Below are positions 25,572 through 34,184 of a DNA stretch of 64,000 nucleotides, in pieces. The stretch comes from AP-15 sp963700185 (GTDB taxonomy: Bacteria; Pseudomonadota; Alphaproteobacteria; ATCC43930; CGMCC-115725). The notes beneath the pieces were generated by a model. It saw only the letters and a list, made by a program, of their open reading frames with translations. It did no database searches and was not told the DNA's origin. The translations under genes and the position numbers were made by a program. The stretch's first letter is position 1, and every line of letters starts with the position of its first letter. The stretch is taken from positions 26,857 through 90,856 of the forward strand of contig CAVOWP010000004.1 in NCBI GenBank assembly GCA_963700185.1, in the 5' to 3' direction.

Positions 25572-26966
25572 TCACGCTGGAATGGTCAGCGAAATCAACC
25601 TTGCGGCCGCGCGGTCGAGGCGATCGAGGTGGCGGCAGGTGTCGATTAGTTCGGCGAATTGCGCTTCGCTGATGGCGAGGCCGGGGGTGATCGGGCGGAT
25701 GCGGCGGGCTTGTTCTTCGAAATCCCAGATGAATTCGCGGCCGGTGCCTTCTCTGGTGAAACTGCGGCCGTCTTTCGTGAAGACCGTGATCCCTGGGCCG
25801 AACAAGGTGCGGCGCACGGTCGGGATCAGGGTCACGCGGTGCATCAGATCGAGCACGGCGGGCGGGTCGGCTTCGCCGGTGCCGGGCCTGTCGCCGCGCA
25901 ATAAGGGATAGCCGCGCTCGGCGGCGCCCCAGGCGGTGAAGTACTGAGTGCTGCCGACCTGCGGCGGGCTCTCGATGCCGCGGCTGGGGAAGGCCGGGCT
26001 CGGATATTCCGTCTCGAGCCAGTTAACGAGCGCTTCGATACGGTCGATGTCGTCGTAACGGAGGTTGTGCTCCTCGCACAGCCTCGCCGTCACATCGACA
26101 TGGGCGATGTTGTAGCCGGCGGTCGAGTAGATGCGGTAGAGCGTCTCGAGGAAGATCCAATCCCGGCCGAGGCCCTCGGCGATCTTGGCCATATCGGTGC
26201 GGTTCGCGCCTGTAAAGCTGTAGCGCAATTCGCCGCGGTTGTTGCCGGCATAGGCGTGGTAGAACCCAGCCTCTCCCTCCAGTACCGTCTCGCCGCCCGG
26301 CGTACCCTGCTTGGCCAAAGCAACGGCCAGCAAGGCATTGCGCACGGCGCCGCCCTCGCGCAATGAGCGGCCGCCGCTGCGCGCCCCTTCGAGATTGCCG
26401 GCCGCCAGATTGACGCATTGCGCAATCGCGCTGTGGATCTGATCTTGGTCGAGGCGCTGCAATTTGGCGGCGGCGACCGCCGCGCCGAAGATGCCGAACA
26501 CCGGCCCGGCGTGGAAACCGCGCGACATGACGGTCGGGATGAACTCGGCGGCCATGCGCTCCATGACCTCGTAGCCGGCGGCGACAGCGGTGAGGAACTC
26601 CTTCCCGGAAGCCCCGGTGATCTCCGCCGCGACGAGGGCCGCCGGCAGGATCGCGATGCCGGGGTGGGTCAGCATGCGGAATGTGTCCCACTTCCCGCCA
26701 GCGAAGATTGTCTCCGCATTGACGAAGGCGGCCCCGGCCTTGGTCAGCTTCGTGCCGTGGCACAGCACGGTCGCGGCACCGCCGCCGCCGGCCTCTTCCT
26801 CCTGCATCAAAGCCAATGCTAGCCGGCTCGCGGTCGTGTCGCGGGCGACCAAGGCCGAGCTCAGCGCCTGCAGGGTGACGCCTTTCGCCCGGTCGACGAC
26901 CTCGGGTGGCAGGCTTTCGTGCTGGAGGCCGGCTACGAACCCGGCAAACTCTCGGCTCAGCGACAT
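25572..26966 (-). CDS. MmgE/PrpD family protein (2-methylcitrate dehydratase-like)
   Basis: This 464-residue protein has the MmgE/PrpD layout: a helical all-alpha core with PPEVVDRAKGVTLQALSSAL at the start, GGKWDTFRMLTHPG, SGKEFLTAVAAGYEVMERMA and RGFHAGPVFGIFGAAVAAAKL, then the smaller C-terminal lid (HVDVTARLCEEHNL onward). Characterised members dehydrate 2-methylcitrate or decarboxylate cis-aconitate. Many paralogues next to CoA-transferases have unknown substrates. No prpB/prpC is adjacent, so the propionate role is not supported here. It is divergent from the molybdoenzyme, with 45 bp between the starts, so they probably share a control region. Confidence 0.9.
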   Translation of the reverse strand: MSLSREFAGFVAGLQHESLPPEVVDRAKGVTLQALSSALVARDTTASRLALALMQEEEAGGGGAATVLCHGTKLTKAGAAFVNAETIFAGGKWDTFRMLTHPGIAILPAALVAAEITGASGKEFLTAVAAGYEVMERMAAEFIPTVMSRGFHAGPVFGIFGAAVAAAKLQRLDQDQIHSAIAQCVNLAAGNLEGARSGGRSLREGGAVRNALLAVALAKQGTPGGETVLEGEAGFYHAYAGNNRGELRYSFTGANRTDMAKIAEGLGRDWIFLETLYRIYSTAGYNIAHVDVTARLCEEHNLRYDDIDRIEALVNWLETEYPSPAFPSRGIESPPQVGSTQYFTAWGAAERGYPLLRGDRPGTGEADPPAVLDLMHRVTLIPTVRRTLFGPGITVFTKDGRSFTREGTGREFIWDFEEQARRIRPITPGLAISEAQFAELIDTCRHLDRLDRAAARLISLTIPA

Positions 26967-27011
26967 GATGGGTCCTTTCGCGGGGACGGCATCGGCCTAT
27001 CTTAGCTGTCG

Positions 27012-29312
27012 ATGAACCAAACGCCCATGCCCCCCTCTCCCCGCCCGCTCCCGCACAGCTCGCATTGGGGCGCCTTCTCGGTGCTGGTCCGCGAGGGCGG
27101 CGTCGAAATCGTGCCGCATCCGCGCGACCCCAACCCGTCGCCGCTGCTCGGCAACATCCCCGCCTCGGTGTCGCACCGCGCGCGGATCGCCCGGCCGATG
27201 GTCCGGCGCGGCTGGCTCGAAGGCGGTCCCCGGACCGATCGCGGGCGAGGACGGGACACGTTCGTCCCGGTGGACTGGCCGCGCGCGCTCGATCTCGTCG
27301 CGGCGGAATTGCGCCGGGTTTACGCGGCGCCTGGCCCGCGCGCGGTCTTCGGCGGCTCCTATGGCTGGGCGAGCGCCGGCCGCTTCCACGACGCGCCGCG
27401 CCAGTTGCACCGGTTTCTCAATGTGGCCGGCGGCTATGTCCGTTCGGTGGGCAGCTACAGCTCGGGGGCCGCATCGGTGATCCTGCCGCACGTCATCGGC
27501 CCGCAGGAGGGCGTGGCCGGCAACAACGTCAGCTGGGACGAGCTGGTCGAGCATAGCGCGCTGGTGCTGGCCTTTGGCGGCATGGCGCTGAAGAACAACG
27601 ATGTCGGCGGTGGCGGGACCAGCGAGCACATTGCGCAAGGCCGGCTGCGCGCCGCCCGCAGCCGTGGCGCCGAATTCCATCTGATCGGCCCGCTTCGCGA
27701 CGATTTGCCGGCCGACGCCGAGGCGATCTGGCACCCGATCCGTCCCGGCACGGACGTAGCGCTGATGCTCGGCATCGCGCATACGCTGGTGACGGAAGGC
27801 CTGCTCCACTGCGAATTCCTCGAGCGCTACTGCGTCGGCTACGAGATCTTCGAGGCCTACCTCCTCGGCCGCGACGACGGTCAGCCAAAGGATGCCGACT
27901 GGGCGGCCGCAATTTGCGGCATGCCTGCGGATGAAATCACCGGATTGGCGCGACATGCCGCCGCCCGGCGCACTCTGATCACGTGCTCCCAATCACTGCA
28001 GCGCGCCGAGCATGGCGAGCAGCCGGTCTGGATGGGCGTTGTGCTGGCGGCGATGCTCGGCCAGATCGGATTGCCGGGCGGCGGTTTCGCCTATGCGTTG
28101 GGATCGACCTCGAACACCGGAAAGCCGCCATTGGCGGTGCCGCTTCCGACATTGCCGATCGAGCGCAACGGCGTTGCCGATTTCATCCCGGTGGCGCGCA
28201 TCGCCGACATGCTGCTCAATCCGGGAGCACCGTTCGACTTCAACGGCCAGCGGCTCACTTATCCCGACATCAAGCTGGTCTATTGGGCTGGCGGCAACCC
28301 GTTCCATCATCATCAGGATCTGAACCGGCTGCGCGACGCCTTTGCGCGGCCGGACACCGTCATCGTGCATGAATCCGCGTGGACCGCGACCGCGCGGCAC
28401 GCCGATATCGTATTGCCGGCAACCGTCACCTTGGAGCGCGAGGACATCGGCGGCTCGCCTGGCGATCCGCTGCTGGTGGCGATGCACCGGGCGGTGCCCG
28501 CTTATGTCGAGGCGCGCGACGATCACGACATTTTTTCTGGCTTGGCGGAGCGTCTCGGCATTGCCGAGCGCTTCACCGAGGGCCGCTCGGCACGCGAGTG
28601 GCTGCGGCACCTCTACGAGCCGACGCGACGCGCGCTGTTGGAGCATCGGGCGGAGGCTCCCGAGTTCGACAAGTTCTGGGAAGCGGGCGAGCTGGTACTG
28701 CCGACCCTGCCTTGGGACGGGGGAATCGTTCGGTCATTCCGCCGTGATCCCGTGGCAGCGCCCTTGCCGACGCCGAGCGGCAGGATCGAGATCGCGTCCG
28801 CGAGGATTGCGGACTTCGGTTACCCGGACTGCCCCGGACATCCGAGCTGGGTCCCGCCCACGGAGGACCCAAATTCGCGTTTTCCGCTGCAGCTCGTCGC
28901 CAACCAGCCGGCGACCCGCCTGCACAGTCAATTGGATTTCGGCGCCACCAGCCTCAAATCAAAGATCAAAGACCGCGAGCCGGTCCGCATCCATCCGCAA
29001 GACGCCGCGGCGCGAGGCATTGGCGGCGGCGACATTGTCCGCCTCTACAATGATCGCGGAGCGTGCCTCGCCGCCGCGGTGCTGAGCGAGGCATTGCGCC
29101 CCGGTGTCGTCCAGCTCTCGACCGGAGCCTGGTACGACCCCGAGGACCCCGGCAGCGAGAAACCGATGTGCGTGCACGGCAACCCGAATGTGCTGACGCG
29201 CGACACGGGCACATCGAAGCTGGCGCAAGGCTGCACCGGACAGCTCACTGTAATCGAGATCGAGCGGTTCGAGGGCCCATTACCTCCGGTAAAGGCGTTC
29301 GATCCGCCGTGA
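27012..29312 (+). CDS. Molybdopterin-dependent oxidoreductase, BisC/TorA-type
   Basis: This 766-residue protein is full length for the DMSO-reductase family subgroup of biotin/methionine/trimethylamine-N-oxide reductases. It begins SHWGAFSVLVREGGVEIVPH with no Fe-S Cys cluster, as expected for this subgroup. GGSYGWASAGRFHDAPRQLH and VGSYSSGAASVILPHVIG follow, the latter with a likely Mo-ligand Ser. The cofactor-binding middle (YWAGGNPFHHHQDLNRL, DIVLPATVTLEREDIGG) and the C-terminal dinucleotide-binding barrel (PLQLVANQPATRLHSQLDFG) are intact. There is no Tat signal, so it is cytoplasmic like BisC. It would reduce an S- or N-oxide. Confidence 0.92.
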   Translation: MNQTPMPPSPRPLPHSSHWGAFSVLVREGGVEIVPHPRDPNPSPLLGNIPASVSHRARIARPMVRRGWLEGGPRTDRGRGRDTFVPVDWPRALDLVAAELRRVYAAPGPRAVFGGSYGWASAGRFHDAPRQLHRFLNVAGGYVRSVGSYSSGAASVILPHVIGPQEGVAGNNVSWDELVEHSALVLAFGGMALKNNDVGGGGTSEHIAQGRLRAARSRGAEFHLIGPLRDDLPADAEAIWHPIRPGTDVALMLGIAHTLVTEGLLHCEFLERYCVGYEIFEAYLLGRDDGQPKDADWAAAICGMPADEITGLARHAAARRTLITCSQSLQRAEHGEQPVWMGVVLAAMLGQIGLPGGGFAYALGSTSNTGKPPLAVPLPTLPIERNGVADFIPVARIADMLLNPGAPFDFNGQRLTYPDIKLVYWAGGNPFHHHQDLNRLRDAFARPDTVIVHESAWTATARHADIVLPATVTLEREDIGGSPGDPLLVAMHRAVPAYVEARDDHDIFSGLAERLGIAERFTEGRSAREWLRHLYEPTRRALLEHRAEAPEFDKFWEAGELVLPTLPWDGGIVRSFRRDPVAAPLPTPSGRIEIASARIADFGYPDCPGHPSWVPPTEDPNSRFPLQLVANQPATRLHSQLDFGATSLKSKIKDREPVRIHPQDAAARGIGGGDIVRLYNDRGACLAAAVLSEALRPGVVQLSTGAWYDPEDPGSEKPMCVHGNPNVLTRDTGTSKLAQGCTGQLTVIEIERFEGPLPPVKAFDPP

Positions 29313-29340
29313 GGTTTCTCGGATGAACGATCGCGGAGGG

Positions 29341-29961
29341 TCAGCGCGATCCAGTTAAAGCGGTAATCTCGGTCACCAGCGCATCGGTGCAGCTCTGGCG
29401 GCAGTAGCCGCGGATGCCGATCAACGACTGTTCGTGGCGCTCTGCGCTGGTAGTGGTGCAGCCGTCGGCGACGAGGGTTACCAGATAGCCGAGATCGCAG
29501 GCGTCGCGCACCGCGCTTTCGACGCATTGGTCGGTCATTAGACCGGTGATGATTAGCGATCGTATTCTGAGATTGCGCAAGACGTAATCGATATTGGTCG
29601 AGATGAAGACGCTGCTCGACGTCTTGCGGAATATCATCTCGTCATCGGCCGGCGCGATCCCGTCGACGACGTGCGCCTCCCGCGATCCGCGCGGCACGTC
29701 GATGCCCGAGATCTTGTAGTCGAGGCTGCGGTCGCGGCCGTCCCGGGTCATGTTCTCGATCACCGAATACATGACCTCGATGCCGCTGCTCCGGCAGGCG
29801 GTCTGCAGGCGCCTGATATTGGGAAGCACGCCGTCACGCAAGCTCCGGCGGAAATATTCGGCTTTCCCGACCTCTGCCCTGACGCAGTAGTTCTGCACAT
29901 CGATGACTAGCAACACCGCGTGCGCTGGGTCGATCGGCACCTCGCGGCTCAGTGCGCTCAT
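29341..29961 (-). CDS. Isochorismatase-like cysteine hydrolase
   Basis: This 206-residue protein has the cysteine-hydrolase triad: Asp in LLVIDVQNYC, Lys in IFRKTSSSVF and Cys in GLMTDQCVESAVRDA. The LRIRSLIITGLMTD strand before the nucleophile is typical of the N-carbamoylsarcosine amidohydrolase/ureidoacrylate branch, so an amide or carbamoyl substrate is more likely than isochorismate. ATG 29961 overlaps the stop of the amidohydrolase gene by 4 bp, making it the last gene of a four-gene operon. The longer ORF start is not needed. Confidence 0.9.
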   Translation of the reverse strand: MSALSREVPIDPAHAVLLVIDVQNYCVRAEVGKAEYFRRSLRDGVLPNIRRLQTACRSSGIEVMYSVIENMTRDGRDRSLDYKISGIDVPRGSREAHVVDGIAPADDEMIFRKTSSSVFISTNIDYVLRNLRIRSLIITGLMTDQCVESAVRDACDLGYLVTLVADGCTTTSAERHEQSLIGIRGYCRQSCTDALVTEITALTGSR

Positions 29962-30744
29962 CGGCGCAGGATTTCGGCATAGGCGGCGGGCAGCAGCCGG
30001 GCAAGGCGCTCGGCCCATTCCCTTTGGCCGGCCGGCTCCGTGATCAGATCCTGGCGGATCTCGATCTCGACATGCGGCAGCCCGCGCCGCTCGCCATGCA
30101 CCGGGACGGTGTAGTCCGTTAAATCACTGACTTGATACGGCTCGTTCTCGCCGACCATCAGGTCGCCTTCGGCACGCAAGAGTTCGGCGAGAGCATGCGC
30201 CAGCCGCGGGTCGCGGTTGAACAACACCGCTACATGCCATGGCCGCGAGACGCCTTTGAAGACGGGGGTGAAGCTGTGCAGCGCCACCAGCGCCGAAGCG
30301 CGTCCCGCCGCCGCGCGGCGGTCGAGGGCCGCCGCTATTGCATTGTGATAGGGGCGGAAGATTGCGTCGACCCGGGCGGCCCGCTCAGCCTCGTCGAGGC
30401 TGCGGTTGCCTGGAATCTCGGTGGTTTCGCTGATCTCCGGTATCGAGCTCGGAACATCGGGGTCGCGGTTGCAGTCGATCACCAGGCGCGAATAGGTCTG
30501 CAGGATCACCGCCGCGTTCAACAGGCGAGAAAGCTCCCGCCCGACGGCGCCGATGCCGATATCCCATGCGATGTGCCGCAGCGTCTCGGCTTCCGGCAGG
30601 CCGAGCCTGCCGAGCCGGCGGGGAAAGGCGCGCCCCGCATGCTCGCAGGTGAGAAAGAAAACCGAATCTCCTGAACTCGTTCTCCAACATCACCGGGCTA
30701 GGTTCGTCGGGGTCGAGCAGCGCTGCCTCGGTCATTGTCGTCAA
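29958..30744 (-). CDS. N-formylglutamate amidohydrolase-like protein, frameshift near the N-terminus
   Basis: About 261 residues when joined. The start MTTMTEAALLDPDEP at 30744 overlaps the ligase stop by 4 bp and runs to NEFRRFGFL. A single-base indel near 30660, beside an AAAGAAA run, separates it from LTCEHAGRAFPRRLG. That segment carries the family's metal-binding Glu-His and continues intact to the stop (AWDIGIGAVGRELSRLL, RLVIDCNRDP, ALHSFTPVFKG, HVEIEIRQDLI). The family is a zinc amidohydrolase related to HutG. Since all other operon joints are perfect, a sequencing error is plausible. Confidence 0.82.
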
Positions 30745-32012
30745 TAAACCTCGGCGTAGCGGGCGCAGAGTTCGGCCGGCGACAGCCCCGCCATTTTTTC
30801 TGCTTCGACGCGCTTGAACCGCATGTAGGCATCGAAATTGGTGGGACCGAACCAGCCGGCCACCGTCTTGTTGGCGGCGAGCCGGTCGAGCGCCTCCGGA
30901 AGAGAGTGGGGCAGGTGCTTCGGCGCGCCCGATGTCGGCAACTCCAGGCCACGGCGGAGCCCGTCGACGCCTGCGAAGATCACCGCCCCGAGGGCAAGGT
31001 AGGGGCTCGCCGCGGCGTCGGTGGCGCGGAACTCGAGGTGGAACTGGCGCGTCACCTCGCTCGGAGTCGCGGCAGCGAAGGTCGGACAGATGCGCAGGGT
31101 GGCGGCGCGGTCCTGGCGCACCAGATCGATGACGGTCGGCGCCCAGGCATTTGGCGTTAACCGAAGATAGGAAACCGGCGAGGGCGCGGTTATCGCGCAG
31201 ATCGCGGGCATATGGTGTAAGACGCCGGCACAGAAGTGCTGCGCCGGTTTGCTGAGCTCCATCGGCTCGTCGGGGGCGTGGGTCGCCGACCGGCCCGCGG
31301 CGTCGATGAAGCTCATATGAATGTGCACGCCGTTGCCGACGAGCTCAGGGTCGGGCTTTGGCGAAAAAATCACGCGGTGCCCCAGCCGATGCGCGGTGGC
31401 GCGCGCCATCTCGCGCGTGACGACCGCATGATCGGCGGCGGTCAGCGCCGGTTGCGGCATGACCGTCACCTCGAACTGGCGCGGGCCGTATTCGGCGAGA
31501 AACGTGTCGGGAACCACCCCGGCGGCGCGCAACGCGGCGGTGAAGGCCTCGCCGAAACCGTCCTGCCGGCGAAAGGCCCCGAGCGCGTAAGCGTCGCCGG
31601 CTATCTCGGATACGCCGGTGTAGAGGAATTCCTGCTCGAACGCCGCCACTAGCCGCAGACTCGCCACGTCGTCGAGTTGCTTGACGGCGCGCCGCAGAAA
31701 ATCCCGCGGGCAGCATTCCCATGGGCTGCCGTCGGTATTGCAGATGTCGCCCAAAAAGAAATGCTCGATCGCCGACCCGTCGGCGAAATCGACCCGCACC
31801 TCGACCGCGGGGTCGGGCACGATCATGAAGTCTCCGGCGGTGCCGAAAGGCGTATCCCAGATCGGCCCGAACGGCGACATCATCAGATTGCTGCCGGTCC
31901 AGCCGACACCCTTCTTCAGCCGCGCCGTCAGCTCGCGCGCCGGAAAGCCCTTGCCGCGCACCAGCCCCGAGATGTCGCAAGTCGCAACAAAGACAAGCTC
32001 TTCCCGGATCAT
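30741..32012 (-). CDS. Glutamine-synthetase-like ligase (gamma-glutamyl transfer type)
   Basis: The protein has 423 residues from ATG 32012, which overlaps the LLM gene stop by 4 bp. The GS fold is visible: an N-terminal beta-grasp (FVATCDISGLVRGKGFPARE), the catalytic-domain acidic block (VAAFEQEFLYTG, EYGPRQFEVTV), the Glu-binding GNGVHIHMSF with conserved His, and RLTPNAWAPT near residue 300. The usual W-G-x-x-NR segment is replaced by a LVRQDRAATLRIC stretch, so it is not a housekeeping GlnA. Such divergent members often ligate glutamate to amines. With an amidohydrolase and a cysteine hydrolase next to it, a gamma-glutamylated or amide intermediate is plausible. Confidence 0.85.
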   Translation of the reverse strand: MIREELVFVATCDISGLVRGKGFPARELTARLKKGVGWTGSNLMMSPFGPIWDTPFGTAGDFMIVPDPAVEVRVDFADGSAIEHFFLGDICNTDGSPWECCPRDFLRRAVKQLDDVASLRLVAAFEQEFLYTGVSEIAGDAYALGAFRRQDGFGEAFTAALRAAGVVPDTFLAEYGPRQFEVTVMPQPALTAADHAVVTREMARATAHRLGHRVIFSPKPDPELVGNGVHIHMSFIDAAGRSATHAPDEPMELSKPAQHFCAGVLHHMPAICAITAPSPVSYLRLTPNAWAPTVIDLVRQDRAATLRICPTFAAATPSEVTRQFHLEFRATDAAASPYLALGAVIFAGVDGLRRGLELPTSGAPKHLPHSLPEALDRLAANKTVAGWFGPTNFDAYMRFKRVEAEKMAGLSPAELCARYAEVY

Positions 32013-32854
32013 GCCACCGCCAAAGGTGCGTAGCGGTCCAGGAGTTGCAGGATCTCGTCGCGGCTCAGATCGGGGATTTCGAGTAGTGCCTCGGCAATGC
32101 CGGCTCGGCGGTATTCGGCGAGGACCGCCTCGTCGGGCGACGCACGGAACACCGAGATCATCAAGGATTTGGGATCGCGCCCTTTGGTCTCGGCCATCCG
32201 ACGCAGGCGCTCGACAGCGCTCTTGGCGGTGAAGTCGCCGACCGGGCGCGGGATCCAGCCGTCGCAATAGTCGACGATGCGGCGCAAGGTGTAGTCAGTC
32301 TCGCCACCCAACAGGATCGGCGGGTGCGGGCGCTGGGCCGGCTTCGGCTTCGGCCACGACCACATCGGGTCGAAATTCACGAACTCGCCGTGGAAGGAGG
32401 CCTCCTCCTCGGTCCACAGCGCTTTCATCGCCAGAATGCGCTCGCGCATCAGCTTGAATCGGGTCTCGTAACGGGCGCCGTGGTTCTCCATTTCCTCGAC
32501 GTTCCACCCACCGCCGATGCCGAAGATGAAACGGCCGCCCGACAACTGGTCGAGGCTGGCGACGCATTTCGCCGTGACGATCGGGTCGCGTTCCGGGATC
32601 AGGCAGATGCCGGTGCCGACCAGCAGTTTCTTGGTCGCCGCCGCGGCAAACGAGAGCCCCACAAACGGGTCATGGGTATGCGAGTACTTCTTCGGCAACT
32701 CGCCGCCGCCCGGGAAGGGGGTGCGCCGGCTGGTTGGGATGTGGGTGTGCTCCGGCACGTAGAGCGAGCCAAAGCCGCGCTCTTCGAGCGCCCGCGCCAG
32801 TTCGACGATGTCGATGCCGTAGTCGGTCGGGAAATAGAAAACGCCTACCCGCAT
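32009..32854 (-). CDS. LLM-class flavin/F420-dependent oxidoreductase
   Basis: This 281-residue TIM-barrel protein starts MRVGVFYFPTDYGIDIVELA. Luciferase-like landmarks are LARALEERGFGSLYVPEHTHIP, VGTGICLIPERDPIVTAKCVASLDQLSGGRFIFGIGGGW and the RPHPPILLGGETDYTLRRIVDYCDGWIP block. The SLDQLSGGRFIFGIGGGW motif is standard for F420- or FMN-using members. It is the first gene of the four-gene operon, about 72 bp from a divergent hydrolase gene. It could hydroxylate or cleave the amine/heterocycle whose nitrogen is handled by the downstream enzymes; that is inference. Confidence 0.9.
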   Translation of the reverse strand: MRVGVFYFPTDYGIDIVELARALEERGFGSLYVPEHTHIPTSRRTPFPGGGELPKKYSHTHDPFVGLSFAAAATKKLLVGTGICLIPERDPIVTAKCVASLDQLSGGRFIFGIGGGWNVEEMENHGARYETRFKLMRERILAMKALWTEEEASFHGEFVNFDPMWSWPKPKPAQRPHPPILLGGETDYTLRRIVDYCDGWIPRPVGDFTAKSAVERLRRMAETKGRDPKSLMISVFRASPDEAVLAEYRRAGIAEALLEIPDLSRDEILQLLDRYAPLAVA

Positions 32855-32926
32855 GATTCCTCTCCGGGTCCGGTGGTTGTCGGCTAGGATGACATAGTTA
32901 CGAAAGTTCGACCATGGAGGAGAGCC

Positions 32927-33772
32927 ATGCCGGTCGCGACTGTCCGCGGTGTCGAAATCAACTACGAAGTGCTCGGTGAGCGCGGGCCATGGGTGGCGCT
33001 GCAGCCGGGCGGCCGGCGCGCCCTTGCAGGGGTTAAATCGCTCGGCGAGAAGCTCGCCGAGGCCGGCTGCCGAGTGCTGGTTTATGACCGGCGCAATTGC
33101 GGCGCCTCCGGCGTCTCGTTCGACGGTGGAAATTCCGAGAACGAGATCTGGGCCGAGGACCTCCGCGCTCTGTTGTCACAGCTCGACGCGCTTCCAGCGT
33201 ATATCGGCGGCAGCTCGTCGGGGTGCCGCCTGGCGTTGTTGTTGGCGCTGCGCCATCCGGCCGATGTGCGCGGCCTATTGCTGTGGCGGGTGACGGGCGG
33301 TGCCTATGCGGCGCAGCGCCTGGTCGAGAATTACTACACGAGTTTCATCAATGCGGCCCAGCAAGGCGGCATGGAGGCGGTGTGCCTGACCGAGCATTTC
33401 GTCGAGGTGATCGCCGCCAACCCGGCGAACCGCGCGCGACTGACGGCGCTCGACCCGCAGCGCTTTACCGCTGTCATGGAAGAGTGGCGGCGCGCCTTCA
33501 ACGAAGGGGCGCATCATCCCGTTATAGGACTGAGCCCTACTGAGCTGCGCTCGCTCACGATGCCGGCCTGCATCAGTCCCGGCAACGACCGGGTGCACCC
33601 ACGCCAGCCCGGTCAGGCGGCGCATCGGCTGATGCCGAACAGCGAATATCACGAGGTTCTGACCGAGGACCGTCCCGATCTCGATGTCGCGCTCGAGGAC
33701 TGGAACGCCAAGGAGGGTCTGTTGGCGGCCATCTTTATCGATTTCCTCAGGCGAGCCGAGCGCCGCGGCTGA
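32927..33772 (+). CDS. Alpha/beta hydrolase
   Basis: This 281-residue alpha/beta hydrolase starts PVATVRGVEINYEVLGERGPWVALQPGGRRA. The nucleophile elbow is YIGGSSSGCRL (central Ser), unlike the Cys-containing homologues at 6799 and 35509. YDRRNCGASG matches the conserved motif before helix A. It is transcribed away from the LLM operon with a GGAGGAG ribosome site before ATG 32927. The reaction is unknown; hydrolysis of an ester or lactone produced by the divergent operon is possible. Confidence 0.88.
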   Translation: MPVATVRGVEINYEVLGERGPWVALQPGGRRALAGVKSLGEKLAEAGCRVLVYDRRNCGASGVSFDGGNSENEIWAEDLRALLSQLDALPAYIGGSSSGCRLALLLALRHPADVRGLLLWRVTGGAYAAQRLVENYYTSFINAAQQGGMEAVCLTEHFVEVIAANPANRARLTALDPQRFTAVMEEWRRAFNEGAHHPVIGLSPTELRSLTMPACISPGNDRVHPRQPGQAAHRLMPNSEYHEVLTEDRPDLDVALEDWNAKEGLLAAIFIDFLRRAERRG

Positions 33773-33779
33773 GCTCGCA

Positions 33780-33980
33780 TCAAAGATGGCCCGTGATTGT
33801 TGGGAAAGGTGCGCTGACGAAATCCCCGATCTGAGTAATAAGGGCAACAAAGGCCATCGCGAGCAGCGCGACGATCAGAGTGTATTCGATCGCGGTAACC
33901 CCGCGTTGATCCGGGATCAGAGCGAGTACCGCCCCGGCCCTACCCTTGATCCGGTGCTGCCAGAGTGGAGGGCCGCACAT
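33780..33980 (-). CDS. Flp-family type IVb pilin
   Basis: This 66-residue protein has the prepilin pattern: a short basic leader ending DQRG, then VTAIEYTLIVALLAMAFVALITQIGDF, with the invariant Glu five residues after the Gly cleavage site and a long hydrophobic helix. ATG 33980 follows GGAGAC. Flp pilins are polymerised by Tad secretion systems in tight-adherence pili, but no tad/cpa genes are in this window, so the gene is solitary here. Confidence 0.85.
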   Translation of the reverse strand: MCGPPLWQHRIKGRAGAVLALIPDQRGVTAIEYTLIVALLAMAFVALITQIGDFVSAPFPTITGHL

Positions 33981-34184
33981 CGCTGTCTCCGTTGACAATC
34001 GGTGTAGCCGATCCTGGCGCGCAATTCGTAGCAAACGGTTAAGCCGCGCGAGCAGCCGCCCGGCTCATGTCGGCGGCTCATGTCGAATGCACCACGGTTA
34101 ATCCTTCCCTAACCCACCTTCCTTATTGGTGGCCGCCTCCCGCGGCGAGCGCCGATCCGGCCGAAGCCGTCCATCGGAGAGGCC

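Noticed and set aside
25406..25672. 88-residue plus-strand ORF over the tandem repeats
   Set aside because: It begins inside the duplicated units, has no ribosome site and runs antisense into the MmgE/PrpD gene.
30741..32267. Extended 508-residue start for the GS-like ligase
   Set aside because: The first 85 residues overlap the LLM gene in another frame and are Arg/Pro-rich. ATG 32012 with a 4-bp overlap fits the operon.
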